This document shows positions 1 through 7,755 of a stretch of 64,000 bases of DNA, piece after piece. The translations under genes and the position numbers were made by a program. This DNA comes from Anaerolineales bacterium (GTDB lineage: Bacteria; Chloroflexota; Anaerolineae; Anaerolineales; Villigracilaceae). The stretch lies in NCBI GenBank assembly GCA_016934715.1, contig JAFGSI010000030.1:51319-115318 (forward strand), in the 5' to 3' direction. How positions within the stretch are numbered: the stretch's first letter is position 1; every line of letters starts with the position of its first letter. The notes below the pieces were generated by a model that saw only the letters and a program-made list of their open reading frames with translations, was not told where the DNA came from and searched no databases.

Positions 1-56
1 GTTTTGGCACCCGCTGCGAGATCACCAACTCGGAACTGTGGGTCCTCGAGCCTTAA
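1..56 (+). CDS. C-terminal end of an unidentified protein (partial)
   Basis: The first two bases complete a codon cut by the window edge. From base 3 an open frame reads FGTRCEITNSELWVLEP and stops at TAA 54-56. It runs toward the convergent reductase that ends at 109. Seventeen residues are too few to assign a family, so no function is offered. The open frame and the convergent stop are all that support it. Confidence 0.35.
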   Translation, partial: FGTRCEITNSELWVLEP

Positions 57-108
57 CAATCCAGGCTTGCGACCGGGGGTGACAGCGGATTAAAAATCGA
101 GGCGCCCG

Positions 109-1131
109 TCAGGTGGTCGCCTCGATCTGCGTTTCGGCCGGGAAGGGTGTGGCCTGGATTCCCTCGATCGTCTGGAACCAGGTCACCGCGTCGCGCAGAG
201 CCTGGCGGGCCGGGTGGGGGCGGTAGCCCAGTTCGCGCTGGGCCCGGGCGTGGCTGATGTTCGAATTGGACTGTAAGGCATCCAGCGCATAGGGGGTCAC
301 CAGCGGGTGGCTGCCGGTCAGCTCGGCGATGGCGGGCAGCACTTCGGCAGCCAGGTAGGCCAGCCAGAGCGGGATTCGCACGCCGTAGCACCAGCCCCCG
401 GAGGCCTGCCAGACCGTCTCGGCCACCTCCCGGACCGTCAATCGCTCGCCGCCCAGGATGTAGGTCTCGCCGGGCAGGCCCTTTTCGGCTGCCAGGATGA
501 GACCCCGGGCCACGTCACGCACGTCGACGAAATCATAGGCCCCGTCGATGTAGAACTTGATCCCGCGGCCCATGTTGTAGCGGACGCCGCGGCCGGACTC
601 CGAGCCGTGGAAATCGAACGGCCCGGTGACTGCGGTTGGGCAGACGATGACCGTTTCCAGGCCGTTGGCGGCGGCCCGCTGGACCTCCAGGCTGGCGGAT
701 GCCTTCGAGCGGTCGTAGGCCCCGCGAGCGTGGGCCGGGTCGAAGGGCAGTGACTCATCGACGATCCCCTTGGCAGGCAGGCGCAGGGCGTAGATCGAAC
801 TGGCGTAGACCAACCGCCGGATCCCGGCCCGCCGGGCGGCGGCGATCAGGTTGCCGGTTCCCTCCAGGTTGACACGCTCGGTCTCCGGGTCCGGGCCGGG
901 AGCGAGGGAGACCCGGGCAGCCAGGTGGTAGACCAGGTCGATCCCCTGCATGGCGTGGACCAGCGAGTCCGGGTCGAGCACGTCGCCGGGGAAGCGTTCC
1001 AGGTCCAGATCCTGCAGGGCGGAGGCCCCGCTCCCCGGACGGACCAGGGCACGTACTGATTCGCCGCGCGCAAGCAACTGGCGGGCGAGGACGTTGCCAA
1101 TATGACCGGTGGCGCCGGTGATCAGGATCAA
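109..1131 (-). CDS. NAD(P)-dependent epimerase/dehydratase family (extended SDR, dihydroflavonol-4-reductase-like)
   Basis: Predicted cytosolic oxidoreductase of 340 aa. The N-terminal Rossmann motif GATGHIG is at residues 6-12, the active-site serine region YASSIY at about 109-114, and the catalytic pair YDRSK at Tyr139/Lys143. A hydrophobic stretch near the C-terminal third is usual for the DFR/3-beta-HSD-like branch. The start chosen is TTG at 1131. It has GGAGG about 6 nt upstream and puts the Rossmann strand at the N-terminus; the frame stays open upstream but lacks nucleotide-fold character. The substrate cannot be read from sequence: a sugar nucleotide, a sterol-like alcohol or a flavonoid-type ketone are all possible. 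It runs convergent with the partial gene at the window edge. Confidence 0.85.
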   Translation of the reverse strand: MILITGATGHIGNVLARQLLARGESVRALVRPGSGASALQDLDLERFPGDVLDPDSLVHAMQGIDLVYHLAARVSLAPGPDPETERVNLEGTGNLIAAARRAGIRRLVYASSIYALRLPAKGIVDESLPFDPAHARGAYDRSKASASLEVQRAAANGLETVIVCPTAVTGPFDFHGSESGRGVRYNMGRGIKFYIDGAYDFVDVRDVARGLILAAEKGLPGETYILGGERLTVREVAETVWQASGGWCYGVRIPLWLAYLAAEVLPAIAELTGSHPLVTPYALDALQSNSNISHARAQRELGYRPHPARQALRDAVTWFQTIEGIQATPFPAETQIEATT

Positions 1132-1244
1132 GCTGGCCTCCGTGGGCTGGTCTGATTGGTATAACCCGCTGGATGCGAGAGAGGCGCGGTCGTTAAAACA
1201 TACGACCGCGACGCCTGGCGCGTCGCGTCCTGTTTCGGGCCAGA

Positions 1245-2117
1245 TCAGACCTCCACCCCCAGCCACAGGCGGATCAGGAAGCCGATGCCGAAGGAAAAGG
1301 CAGCCACGCCCAGACTCAGCCCGGCCATTTCGAGGAAGCGCTTGCGGAAGGGTTCGTCCTTGGCGACCGAGATGTAATAGTTGAAGGCGGCGATGATCAG
1401 CACCGCAGTGGCCATGGAGATGGCCAGGTCGAGGTAATAGCTCTGGAACAGCATGTAGGGCAGGATCAGCAGCGAGACGGTGATCACGTAGGCGATCCCG
1501 GTGTAGACCGCCGCCCGGACCGGGTGCTTCTGGGTATCTTCCGAACGGGTCGACAGGTATTCGGAGGCGCCCATCGAGAGCGAGGCGGCGATGCCGGTGA
1601 TCAGCCCGGAGAGAGCGATCAGGCGGGTGTTCTGCAGGGCCAGGGTCAGACCGGCCAGGACACCGGTCAGTTCGACCAGGGCGTCGTTCAGGCCGAGCAC
1701 CACCGAGCCGGCATAACGCAGGCGTTCCTCGTCGAGCATGGCGATCAGGCGCTGCTCGTGGGCATCCTCGTCGTGGATCAGCGTTTCGATATCCGGGATG
1801 ACCCCGGCCAGCCGGCCGTAATTCTCCTGGGCCGACTCCTCGCCGCCCTCCATCAGCTTGATGCCGAAGGTGAAACCGAAGATCCGGCTGATCAGGTAGA
1901 ATTTCCAGATCTTCCACCGGTCGGGCTGGACCTCCTGCCCGGTATACTTCATCCAGGCGTGATAGTGGCGCTGCTCGTCCTCGGCGATCTGGTCGAGGAT
2001 GGCGGCGTTCTCGGGCGAATTGATCTTGCGGGCCAGGCGCTTGTAGATGTGGTATTCGGTGATCTCGTTGCACTGGAAGGCCAGTACCTGGCGCTTTGTG
2101 GATTCGTCGATCTCCAT
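1245..2117 (-). CDS. Ferritin-like/VIT1 (CCC1) fusion membrane protein, MbfA-like
   Basis: A 290-aa protein with two parts. Residues 1-125 are a rubrerythrin-like four-helix segment with candidate iron ligands at Glu18/Glu21, Glu48-x2-His51, Glu93 and Glu117-x2-His120. From about residue 135 follows a CCC1/VIT1 transporter domain with several membrane helices. In known relatives (MbfA) the ferritin-like domain faces the cytoplasm and the VIT1 part exports iron or manganese, protecting against iron plus peroxide stress; applied here this is inference. It starts at ATG 2117, with a GAGGGAAC element just upstream. It is divergent from the lipoprotein at 2345, with a 227-nt gap between them. Confidence 0.85.
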   Translation of the reverse strand: MEIDESTKRQVLAFQCNEITEYHIYKRLARKINSPENAAILDQIAEDEQRHYHAWMKYTGQEVQPDRWKIWKFYLISRIFGFTFGIKLMEGGEESAQENYGRLAGVIPDIETLIHDEDAHEQRLIAMLDEERLRYAGSVVLGLNDALVELTGVLAGLTLALQNTRLIALSGLITGIAASLSMGASEYLSTRSEDTQKHPVRAAVYTGIAYVITVSLLILPYMLFQSYYLDLAISMATAVLIIAAFNYYISVAKDEPFRKRFLEMAGLSLGVAAFSFGIGFLIRLWLGVEV

Positions 2118-2344
2118 GTTCCCTCCATGATGAAAGCTGGTTCCCCTCGTCGCGGCGACGGATGGTGAAGGCGATTGCCAACGGTTCGTAGATCAGGAAG
2201 CAGATCCTGTTGCAGGTGATGAACCGTGCGCTTCTTCCGCGGAAAGGCATTGTGCCTCTGGTCACAATTATACTTGAGCGACGGATTGCTGCGGTATGCT
2301 TTGCGCCGGAGATTATGATACACTTGCGCACACGAGGTGACACC

Positions 2345-3214
2345 ATGAAAAAAATGACCACTCTGCTTTCGTTCTTTCTCCTGGGGCTCCTGGTCCTGTC
2401 GGCCTGTCAGCCTGCCGAAGCCTGGCAGGTGCTTGCCACACCGCGGGCCGAGTTCCTGACCCTGCTGGTCGGCTTCAACGACACTACCTTCGGTATCTCG
2501 ATCGGTGAGGATGGGCTGCTCTTCCACACCGGGGACGGTGGCCAGACCTGGCTCGAAGCGGACAACCAGTCGATGGGCCTGTACGGTCTGGAGATCGTCG
2601 ACGGTGAGGTCGCCTTCGCCTGCGGGCAGGGCAACCAGGTCCGCCAGACGGTCGACGGTGGCCTGACCTGGCAGGTGATGGCCGACTTCGGGGCCGGTTT
2701 TCCCAATCACTGCCGTTTCATGAGCTTCAGTGATGCCCGGACTGGCTGGGCTGCCACCCCATCCATGCTCGGTACGACCACGGACGGGGCCCGGTCCTGG
2801 ACCCAGGCCGGCCTGCCGGATGGCGTGAGCAGCGTGGCGGCGATCTCCCAGTATGCTCCCGGGGAAGGCTTCGTGCTGGACGTCTCGGGCTCCCTGTACG
2901 CTACCCTGAATGATACTGCCAGCTGGACCCTGGTGGGGCAATTGCCGCTCGACGGAATCACGATCGAAGCCAAGAGTTACCCGCTGGCGGCGATGCGCTT
3001 CCAGAACGCCCGCCAGGGGATGGTGATCGTCTCGGCCCTGGTCGACGGGGCCGGGGTGGTGACGGCCTTCCACACCGTCGATGGCGGCGCGACCTGGACC
3101 CGGGAGACTGCCCTGGCACGCTACGGAGCCCTCTTCCTGAGCCGCGACGGGCGCTACCTGACCGTTCTGACCCCGCCGACCAGCCTGACGGTGTTGGAAT
3201 ACAGAGGCGAGTAA
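2345..3214 (+). CDS. YCF48/BNR-repeat propeller lipoprotein, paralogue 1
   Basis: A 289-aa exported lipoprotein. A Lys-rich start, a hydrophobic core and the lipobox LSAC put the acylated cysteine at residue 21. The mature part carries repeated Asp-box-like motifs (DGGQTW, DGGLTW, DGARSW, DGGATW), the signature of the YCF48/sialidase-like beta-propeller family. The start was chosen because GAGGTGAC lies just upstream and the signal peptide begins there; an in-frame codon at 2210 would add 45 residues that do not look like a signal sequence. Two longer paralogues lie at 6337 and 54579. The role is unknown; an extracytoplasmic scaffold or sensor is only a guess. A terminator follows at 3253. 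Confidence 0.8.
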   Translation: MKKMTTLLSFFLLGLLVLSACQPAEAWQVLATPRAEFLTLLVGFNDTTFGISIGEDGLLFHTGDGGQTWLEADNQSMGLYGLEIVDGEVAFACGQGNQVRQTVDGGLTWQVMADFGAGFPNHCRFMSFSDARTGWAATPSMLGTTTDGARSWTQAGLPDGVSSVAAISQYAPGEGFVLDVSGSLYATLNDTASWTLVGQLPLDGITIEAKSYPLAAMRFQNARQGMVIVSALVDGAGVVTAFHTVDGGATWTRETALARYGALFLSRDGRYLTVLTPPTSLTVLEYRGE

Positions 3215-3252
3215 CAGCGCACGGTCGGGCAAAGTTTCGCCTGGGTAAAGAG

Positions 3253-3284
3253 AAGCCGGTCATGCAGACTGCATGGCCGGCTTT
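3253..3284. terminator. Intrinsic terminator, probably bidirectional
   Basis: The arms around 3255-3266 and 3270-3281 pair over about 12 bp with one G-U, around a 3-nt GAC loop, and TTTCTGTC follows. It sits between the convergent ends of the lipoprotein (3214) and the methyltransferase (3318). Confidence 0.75.
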
Positions 3285-3317
3285 CTGTCGACTGGATTCG
3301 TCCTGGTGCGAAGGGAT

Positions 3318-4013
3318 CTATTCGGCCAGTACGAGAAGGGAGAAACCGCCGAGGACGCGCGCGGCGAAATCGCGATGGATGGAGGCCACCAGAATCCTTG
3401 GGATTCTTGCCAACTTCGCCCCCACACCTCTCGCCCGGCTTATTCCTGATGGTGTGTAATTGTAGTCAAGAATGGTATAACCGGTCTCCTTAAGCGCCAT
3501 GAGGGCAGTATCCTTCATGAAGTAGTGGAGATGTCCCACTAGTTTCCGGTTCTGGACAATCGGTGAGCCCCGGACAACGCTGACGGCGCACATCTCCAGT
3601 GGTATATGAAAGATCTTCAATTTTGCCTTCGATCGAAGTCTTCTCAGGAAATCCAGATAATCCTCCACGTGTTCAAAGACGTCGATGCACAGCAAAACAT
3701 CGAAGAGCTCCCCCTTTTTAAGAAGCAAATCCTCGCAGAAAAAGGATAACCGGTCATTTTCCAGATGCTTGCAGAGTTCAATCGCCTGTGGTGAGATATC
3801 GTAACCAAAGAACCTGGTATTCGCCCCCATCTGAAGTTGCAGGTGGCGTAGGATTTCTCCTGCTCCGCATCCGATATCGCAGACCGTGTCCGGCTGTATC
3901 CCGTGCCTGGTCAGCATGGCGAGAATCTGTTGTACTTTCCAGGGTGAGTCATAGGCATGGCATTGGGGGTTGTTTCTGGCATATTCACCGTCTGTATACA
4001 GGCTGTTTTTCAT
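3318..4013 (-). CDS. Class I SAM-dependent methyltransferase
   Basis: A 231-aa cytosolic methyltransferase. The SAM-binding motif I, DIGCGAG, is at residues 46-52; an acidic end of strand 2 (GYDIS) and a FEHVEDY segment typical of the Methyltransf_23/11 families follow. The start at ATG 4013 has GGAG 8 nt upstream; the frame is open further upstream but lacks a ribosome site. By eye the base composition is clearly less GC-rich than its neighbours, which may mean recent acquisition. It stands alone between a convergent lipoprotein and glmS. The substrate is unknown; relatives act on small molecules, lipids or glycans. Confidence 0.8.
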   Translation of the reverse strand: MKNSLYTDGEYARNNPQCHAYDSPWKVQQILAMLTRHGIQPDTVCDIGCGAGEILRHLQLQMGANTRFFGYDISPQAIELCKHLENDRLSFFCEDLLLKKGELFDVLLCIDVFEHVEDYLDFLRRLRSKAKLKIFHIPLEMCAVSVVRGSPIVQNRKLVGHLHYFMKDTALMALKETGYTILDYNYTPSGISRARGVGAKLARIPRILVASIHRDFAARVLGGFSLLVLAE

Positions 4014-4129
4014 ATGTGCACTCCGGATGATTACTGTGGACATGATCCTGGAAAACAAAAGCGAAGCCAAGCGTGGAATTTTACATTCTGACTCGTGAAA
4101 AACGCATGCCTCTTGCTGGCAGGACCTGA

Positions 4130-5917
4130 TCAATCAACAGTCAGGGTCTTGCTCAGATTCCTGGGAAAATCGGGGTCATAGCCCCTCGCCACCGCCATGT
4201 GGTACGAGAGCAGCTGCAGCGGCAGGACGGCCAGCAGGGCCGAGATATCGGCCGGGGCGGCCGGCAGGGTGATCAGGTCGCTGGCATTGGCCCGCAGGCG
4301 GGCATCCTCCTGGCCGATGGCGATCGCCCGCCCGCCACGGCAGGTCACCTCGTTGATCCCGCTGACGATCAGCGGCACGTCTCCGGGCCCGGCGGCGAAC
4401 AGAACCGGGAAGCCGGCAGTCACCGCCGAGAGCGGGCCGTGCTTGAACTCGGTCGAGAGCATTCCCTCGCAGTGGGCGTAGGTGATCTCCTTGAGCTTCA
4501 GGGCCCCCTCCAGGGCCATTGGGAGGGTGGCCCCATAGCCCAGGCAGTACAGGTCGTTCCACTCGTTGATGGGTGGGACCAGCGCCTCCACCTGTGGGGC
4601 GGTCAGCTCCAGGGTCTGCGCCATCAGGGCCGGGATGGCAGCCAGTTCCTTGGTGCCGTGCCCGGCCATGCGGTAGGCCAGGTAAAGGAAAGTCACCACC
4701 TGGTTGGTGAAGGTCTTGGTGGCCGGGACCGAGATCTCGTAGCCGCAGCATAATGGCAGGGTACAGGCCGTCGCCCGGGTCAGGGTCGAGCCGATCACGT
4801 TGGCCAGCCCGAAGGCGGTCATGCCCCTCTCTTCGGCGGCCTGCAGGGCGTTGAGCACGTCCTTGGTCTCGCCCGACTGGCTGACGAACAGGCCGATGTC
4901 TTCGTGGTTCACTGCCGGAAGGTACTGGGGAATGAACTGCGGTGCCAGGACCGGGATGACGGCCCGCCCGGCAAGCTGAGCGAAGTAGACTGCTCCGGCC
5001 AGGCAGGCGTGGTAGCTGGTTCCGCACCCGATGAAGTAGACATGGCGTGCTTCCCGCACTGCCTCGATCACCCTTCCCACCTCCGGGCTGCCGTCCAGCA
5101 TGTGCAGCACCTCGCCCGCCACCTGGGCCTGTTCGTGGATCTCTTTGAGCATGAAATGCGGATAGCCGCCCTTCTGGACGGCGTCCATCGACTCGCTGAC
5201 CGTCTCTGACTCGCGGGCGATGCGTGCTCCATCCTTGACCGAGCGCAGCTCGACCCGCTCCGCCCACAGGGTGACGATCTCGCCGTCCTGCAGGCGGACG
5301 ATCTCACGGGTCAGGGGCAGGAGCGAGGGCAGGTCCGACGAGACACAGGTGAAACCCTCGCCCAGGCCGACCACCAATCCGGAGCCCTTCTTGAACGCGT
5401 AGAGCCTGTCATCGTCGACCCGCCCGATGACGAAGGCATAGTCGCCCTGCAGGTCGCCGTAGGCCAGACGGATGGCGTCGATGAAGTCGTATCCCTTGTT
5501 GAGGTAGCGTTCGACGGCATGGACGCACGACTCGCCATCGTTCTGCGAGCGGACGGTCAGGCCCTCGGCGATGAACTGCTGGCGCAACTCGACGTTATTG
5601 ACCACATTGCCGTTGTGGGCTCCGACCAGATCGCCGTCCGAGTCGATGTGGGGCTGGGCGTTGACCTGGCTTGGGACGCCAAAGGTCGCCCAGCGCAGCT
5701 GGGTGATGCCGCGCTGGCCGGTCATGGTGGCAAAGTCATACTTTTTGGCCACCTCCTCCACCCGGCCGACGTCTTTGCGCAGGTCGATCCTGCTGCCTGA
5801 GAGGGTCGCCGCTCCGACCGAGTCGTAGCCGCGATAGGTCAACCGCTTGGCAGCCTCGATCAGGATCGGACCGAGGGGCTGCTCCTCTTTCGTGACGATG
5901 CCAAAAATACCGCACAT
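4130..5917 (-). CDS. glmS: Glutamine-fructose-6-phosphate aminotransferase (isomerizing)
   Basis: Makes glucosamine-6-phosphate from fructose-6-phosphate and glutamine, the entry step to UDP-GlcNAc for peptidoglycan. The 595-aa protein begins MCGIFGIV, so the processed Cys2 is the N-terminal nucleophile of the type-2 glutamine amidotransferase domain (about 1-220). Two SIS sugar-isomerase domains follow and the C-terminus ends in LSKTLTVD, as in bona fide GlmS (PRNLAKSVTVE type). AAAGGAA precedes ATG 5917. The upstream 419-nt gap was examined for a glmS ribozyme and none of the conserved core was found. Confidence 0.95.
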   Translation of the reverse strand: MCGIFGIVTKEEQPLGPILIEAAKRLTYRGYDSVGAATLSGSRIDLRKDVGRVEEVAKKYDFATMTGQRGITQLRWATFGVPSQVNAQPHIDSDGDLVGAHNGNVVNNVELRQQFIAEGLTVRSQNDGESCVHAVERYLNKGYDFIDAIRLAYGDLQGDYAFVIGRVDDDRLYAFKKGSGLVVGLGEGFTCVSSDLPSLLPLTREIVRLQDGEIVTLWAERVELRSVKDGARIARESETVSESMDAVQKGGYPHFMLKEIHEQAQVAGEVLHMLDGSPEVGRVIEAVREARHVYFIGCGTSYHACLAGAVYFAQLAGRAVIPVLAPQFIPQYLPAVNHEDIGLFVSQSGETKDVLNALQAAEERGMTAFGLANVIGSTLTRATACTLPLCCGYEISVPATKTFTNQVVTFLYLAYRMAGHGTKELAAIPALMAQTLELTAPQVEALVPPINEWNDLYCLGYGATLPMALEGALKLKEITYAHCEGMLSTEFKHGPLSAVTAGFPVLFAAGPGDVPLIVSGINEVTCRGGRAIAIGQEDARLRANASDLITLPAAPADISALLAVLPLQLLSYHMAVARGYDPDFPRNLSKTLTVD

Positions 5918-5957
5918 AGGGTTCCTTTGGGGGTTGTTTGTGCCGGTACTCCGGCGT

Positions 5958-5974
5958 GTGTCCCCGAGTCTACC
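5958..5974. repeat. Direct repeat, copy 1 (17 nt)
   Basis: GTGTCCCCGAGTCTACC; matches the copy at 6172-6188 at 15 of 17 positions, 214 nt apart within the same intergenic region. Confidence 0.55.
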
Positions 5975-6171
5975 ACAGGATGCCAGGGGCACCACTCTCC
6001 ACACCTGAAGGTGGGGGGCTTCGGGGTGCCTTTCTGGCAGGGGACGACGCAAGCGCCCCTGCCTGGGGTGACACGGTGTCCCTTCCGGAAAGAGAAGCTT
6101 GACTGGCAGCCAGGTGGGATTGCGAACGGAAGGGCAATGGCACCGGGAAACGCCGGAGGCCTGTCCGGGTC

Positions 6172-6188
6172 GTATCCCCGAGTCTATC
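6172..6188. repeat. Direct repeat, copy 2 (17 nt)
   Basis: GTATCCCCGAGTCTATC; same orientation as copy 1 at 5958, differing at two positions. It could be a regulator-binding site upstream of glmS or a chance remnant. Confidence 0.55.
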
Positions 6189-6336
6189 CTGGGGCGGCCC
6201 AGGGCAGGCATGATCAAGCGCCTCTCCCGGCCATGCCCAAGGGCACGTTTTTCAGCCACTGGTAGGCCTGTTGAAGTGTGACTCCAGTTGTTGTATAGTG
6301 TACTTGCAGCCCCTGTCACTATCCTGGAGGTGGCAT

Positions 6337-7740
6337 ATGAAGTCCGGGAAATCTCTACTTCCTCCATGGACGATCCTTCTTGTGGTCTTGCTGGCTTGCG
6401 GGCCGTTCGCAGCCCCGGTTGCGACGGAGACTCGGCCTGCTCCCCCGCAGCGCCCACCCACATCCACGAACGCGCCTACCCAGCAGCCGGCGATCGCAAC
6501 GCCGGGGGCAGATCTCCCCCCGCCGCTCGCCTCAACCGGTGTGGTGACCCCACCTCCAGCCCAGCCTCCCGGTGCACCTTACTTTCGACCAGGCGAACCG
6601 GTTGTGCTGGATGAGATCCACATGGTGAGTCCGACCGACGGCTGGGCGGTCAGCGGACCGTTCGTTCTGGCGACCTCCGACGGTGGCCAGACCTGGCGCC
6701 AGGTCACCCCGCCCGGATTGCTGCCGGAAGGAACCTGGATGGGTGCCTGCGGCTCGCAGGTGGTCGCAACCTCGGACGGCGGCCAAACCTGGCAGGCGGC
6801 GGCCGATCCCGGGGCCTTGCATGCCGGCAACACCGTTCGGGCCTACGGTGCTTTCCTGGACTCCCAGACCGCCTGGGTCGTCTTCCTGATCGGGGTTTTT
6901 GTTCACCCGGAGACCCGGGTCTGGCACACCATCGATGGCGGTCAGAGCTGGACCCCCAGCCTGACGTTCCGCCCTCAGGTCCAGGGCGACCAGATCTGGG
7001 CCCGTTTTTTTGCCCTGGATGATGAAAACCTGTGGCTGATGGCGTGCGCCGCCTGGGTCGGGGCGGGACATCACTTTGACTGCCAGTTCTTCCGCAGTCG
7101 CGACGGCGGCCTGGTCTGGGTCCCCATGGAGGCCGGCATCCGCATGTACTACACCGATCTGATCTTCGCTGACCTGGACAATGGCTGGCTGATCTGGGAG
7201 ACTCTCAGCGCCTATTATTACATTCCGCCCGAATATGCCTTCACATTCGACGGTGGCCTGACCTGGGAGGCCCACACTTTCCCGCCTCCACCTGAGGCAC
7301 CCGACCTGTTCGACCAGCAGTACGTCTATTGCGAACCGTACCAGCTCAACCTGCTGTCGCCCCAATCCGTCCGGCTGCTGATCGGGTGTTACGACTACGG
7401 CTATCCGCCCGAGACCTTCGCCAGTTACCTGTATTCCAGCGGCGATGGCGGCCAGACATGGGCCACGCTGCGCCTGCCTGAGCCGGTCTATGCGCCGGAA
7501 TACACTTTGATCTTCTTCGATGCCAGCCAGGCCCTCCTGCTCGGCCGCGAGATGTACTCTTCCAGCGATGGCGGCCAGACCTGGACGCACATCAAGACGG
7601 TTACCTGGGACGGGCAGTTCTCTTTCGTAGACCGTCAGCGCGGCTGGGCTGTGGCCCGATTGGATGATGAAGTCGCCCTGGTCGGCACGAGCGATGGCGG
7701 CGCAACCTGGACGGAGATCCGCCCGACCATCGGAGAGTGA
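6337..7740 (+). CDS. YCF48/BNR-repeat propeller lipoprotein, paralogue 2
   Basis: A 467-aa exported lipoprotein with lipobox LLAC (Cys21), a Pro/Thr-rich spacer to about residue 85, then a propeller with at least six DGGQTW-type motifs spaced roughly 30-90 residues apart. TGGAGGTGG precedes ATG 6337. Motifs such as GWAV and DGGQTW are shared with the proteins at 2345 and 54579, so they are one expanded family. In plants and cyanobacteria YCF48 helps assemble photosystem II; these non-photosynthetic homologues have no established role. It converges on the M23 lipoprotein gene with only 15 nt between the stops. Confidence 0.82.
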   Translation: MKSGKSLLPPWTILLVVLLACGPFAAPVATETRPAPPQRPPTSTNAPTQQPAIATPGADLPPPLASTGVVTPPPAQPPGAPYFRPGEPVVLDEIHMVSPTDGWAVSGPFVLATSDGGQTWRQVTPPGLLPEGTWMGACGSQVVATSDGGQTWQAAADPGALHAGNTVRAYGAFLDSQTAWVVFLIGVFVHPETRVWHTIDGGQSWTPSLTFRPQVQGDQIWARFFALDDENLWLMACAAWVGAGHHFDCQFFRSRDGGLVWVPMEAGIRMYYTDLIFADLDNGWLIWETLSAYYYIPPEYAFTFDGGLTWEAHTFPPPPEAPDLFDQQYVYCEPYQLNLLSPQSVRLLIGCYDYGYPPETFASYLYSSGDGGQTWATLRLPEPVYAPEYTLIFFDASQALLLGREMYSSSDGGQTWTHIKTVTWDGQFSFVDRQRGWAVARLDDEVALVGTSDGGATWTEIRPTIGE

Positions 7741-7755
7741 GAGCAGGCGGTCCGG

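Larger units (their letters stand above)
5918..6336. other. Intergenic region between divergent glmS and lipoprotein
   Basis: 419 nt with no convincing gene. It must hold the promoters of both flanking genes. TATAGT near 6294, upstream of the lipoprotein, is a possible -10. It also carries a 17-nt direct repeat, listed separately. No riboswitch or ribozyme core was recognised. Confidence 0.6.

Noticed and set aside
1132..2361. Upstream extension of the SDR reading frame through the VIT1 gene
   Set aside because: The SDR fold begins at the TTG 1131 with its own ribosome site, and the extension lies in another frame of the VIT1 gene; not a fusion.
5918..6336. glmS ribozyme upstream of glmS
   Set aside because: The conserved cleavage-site core and the pseudoknot strands of the ribozyme were looked for on the minus strand and not found.
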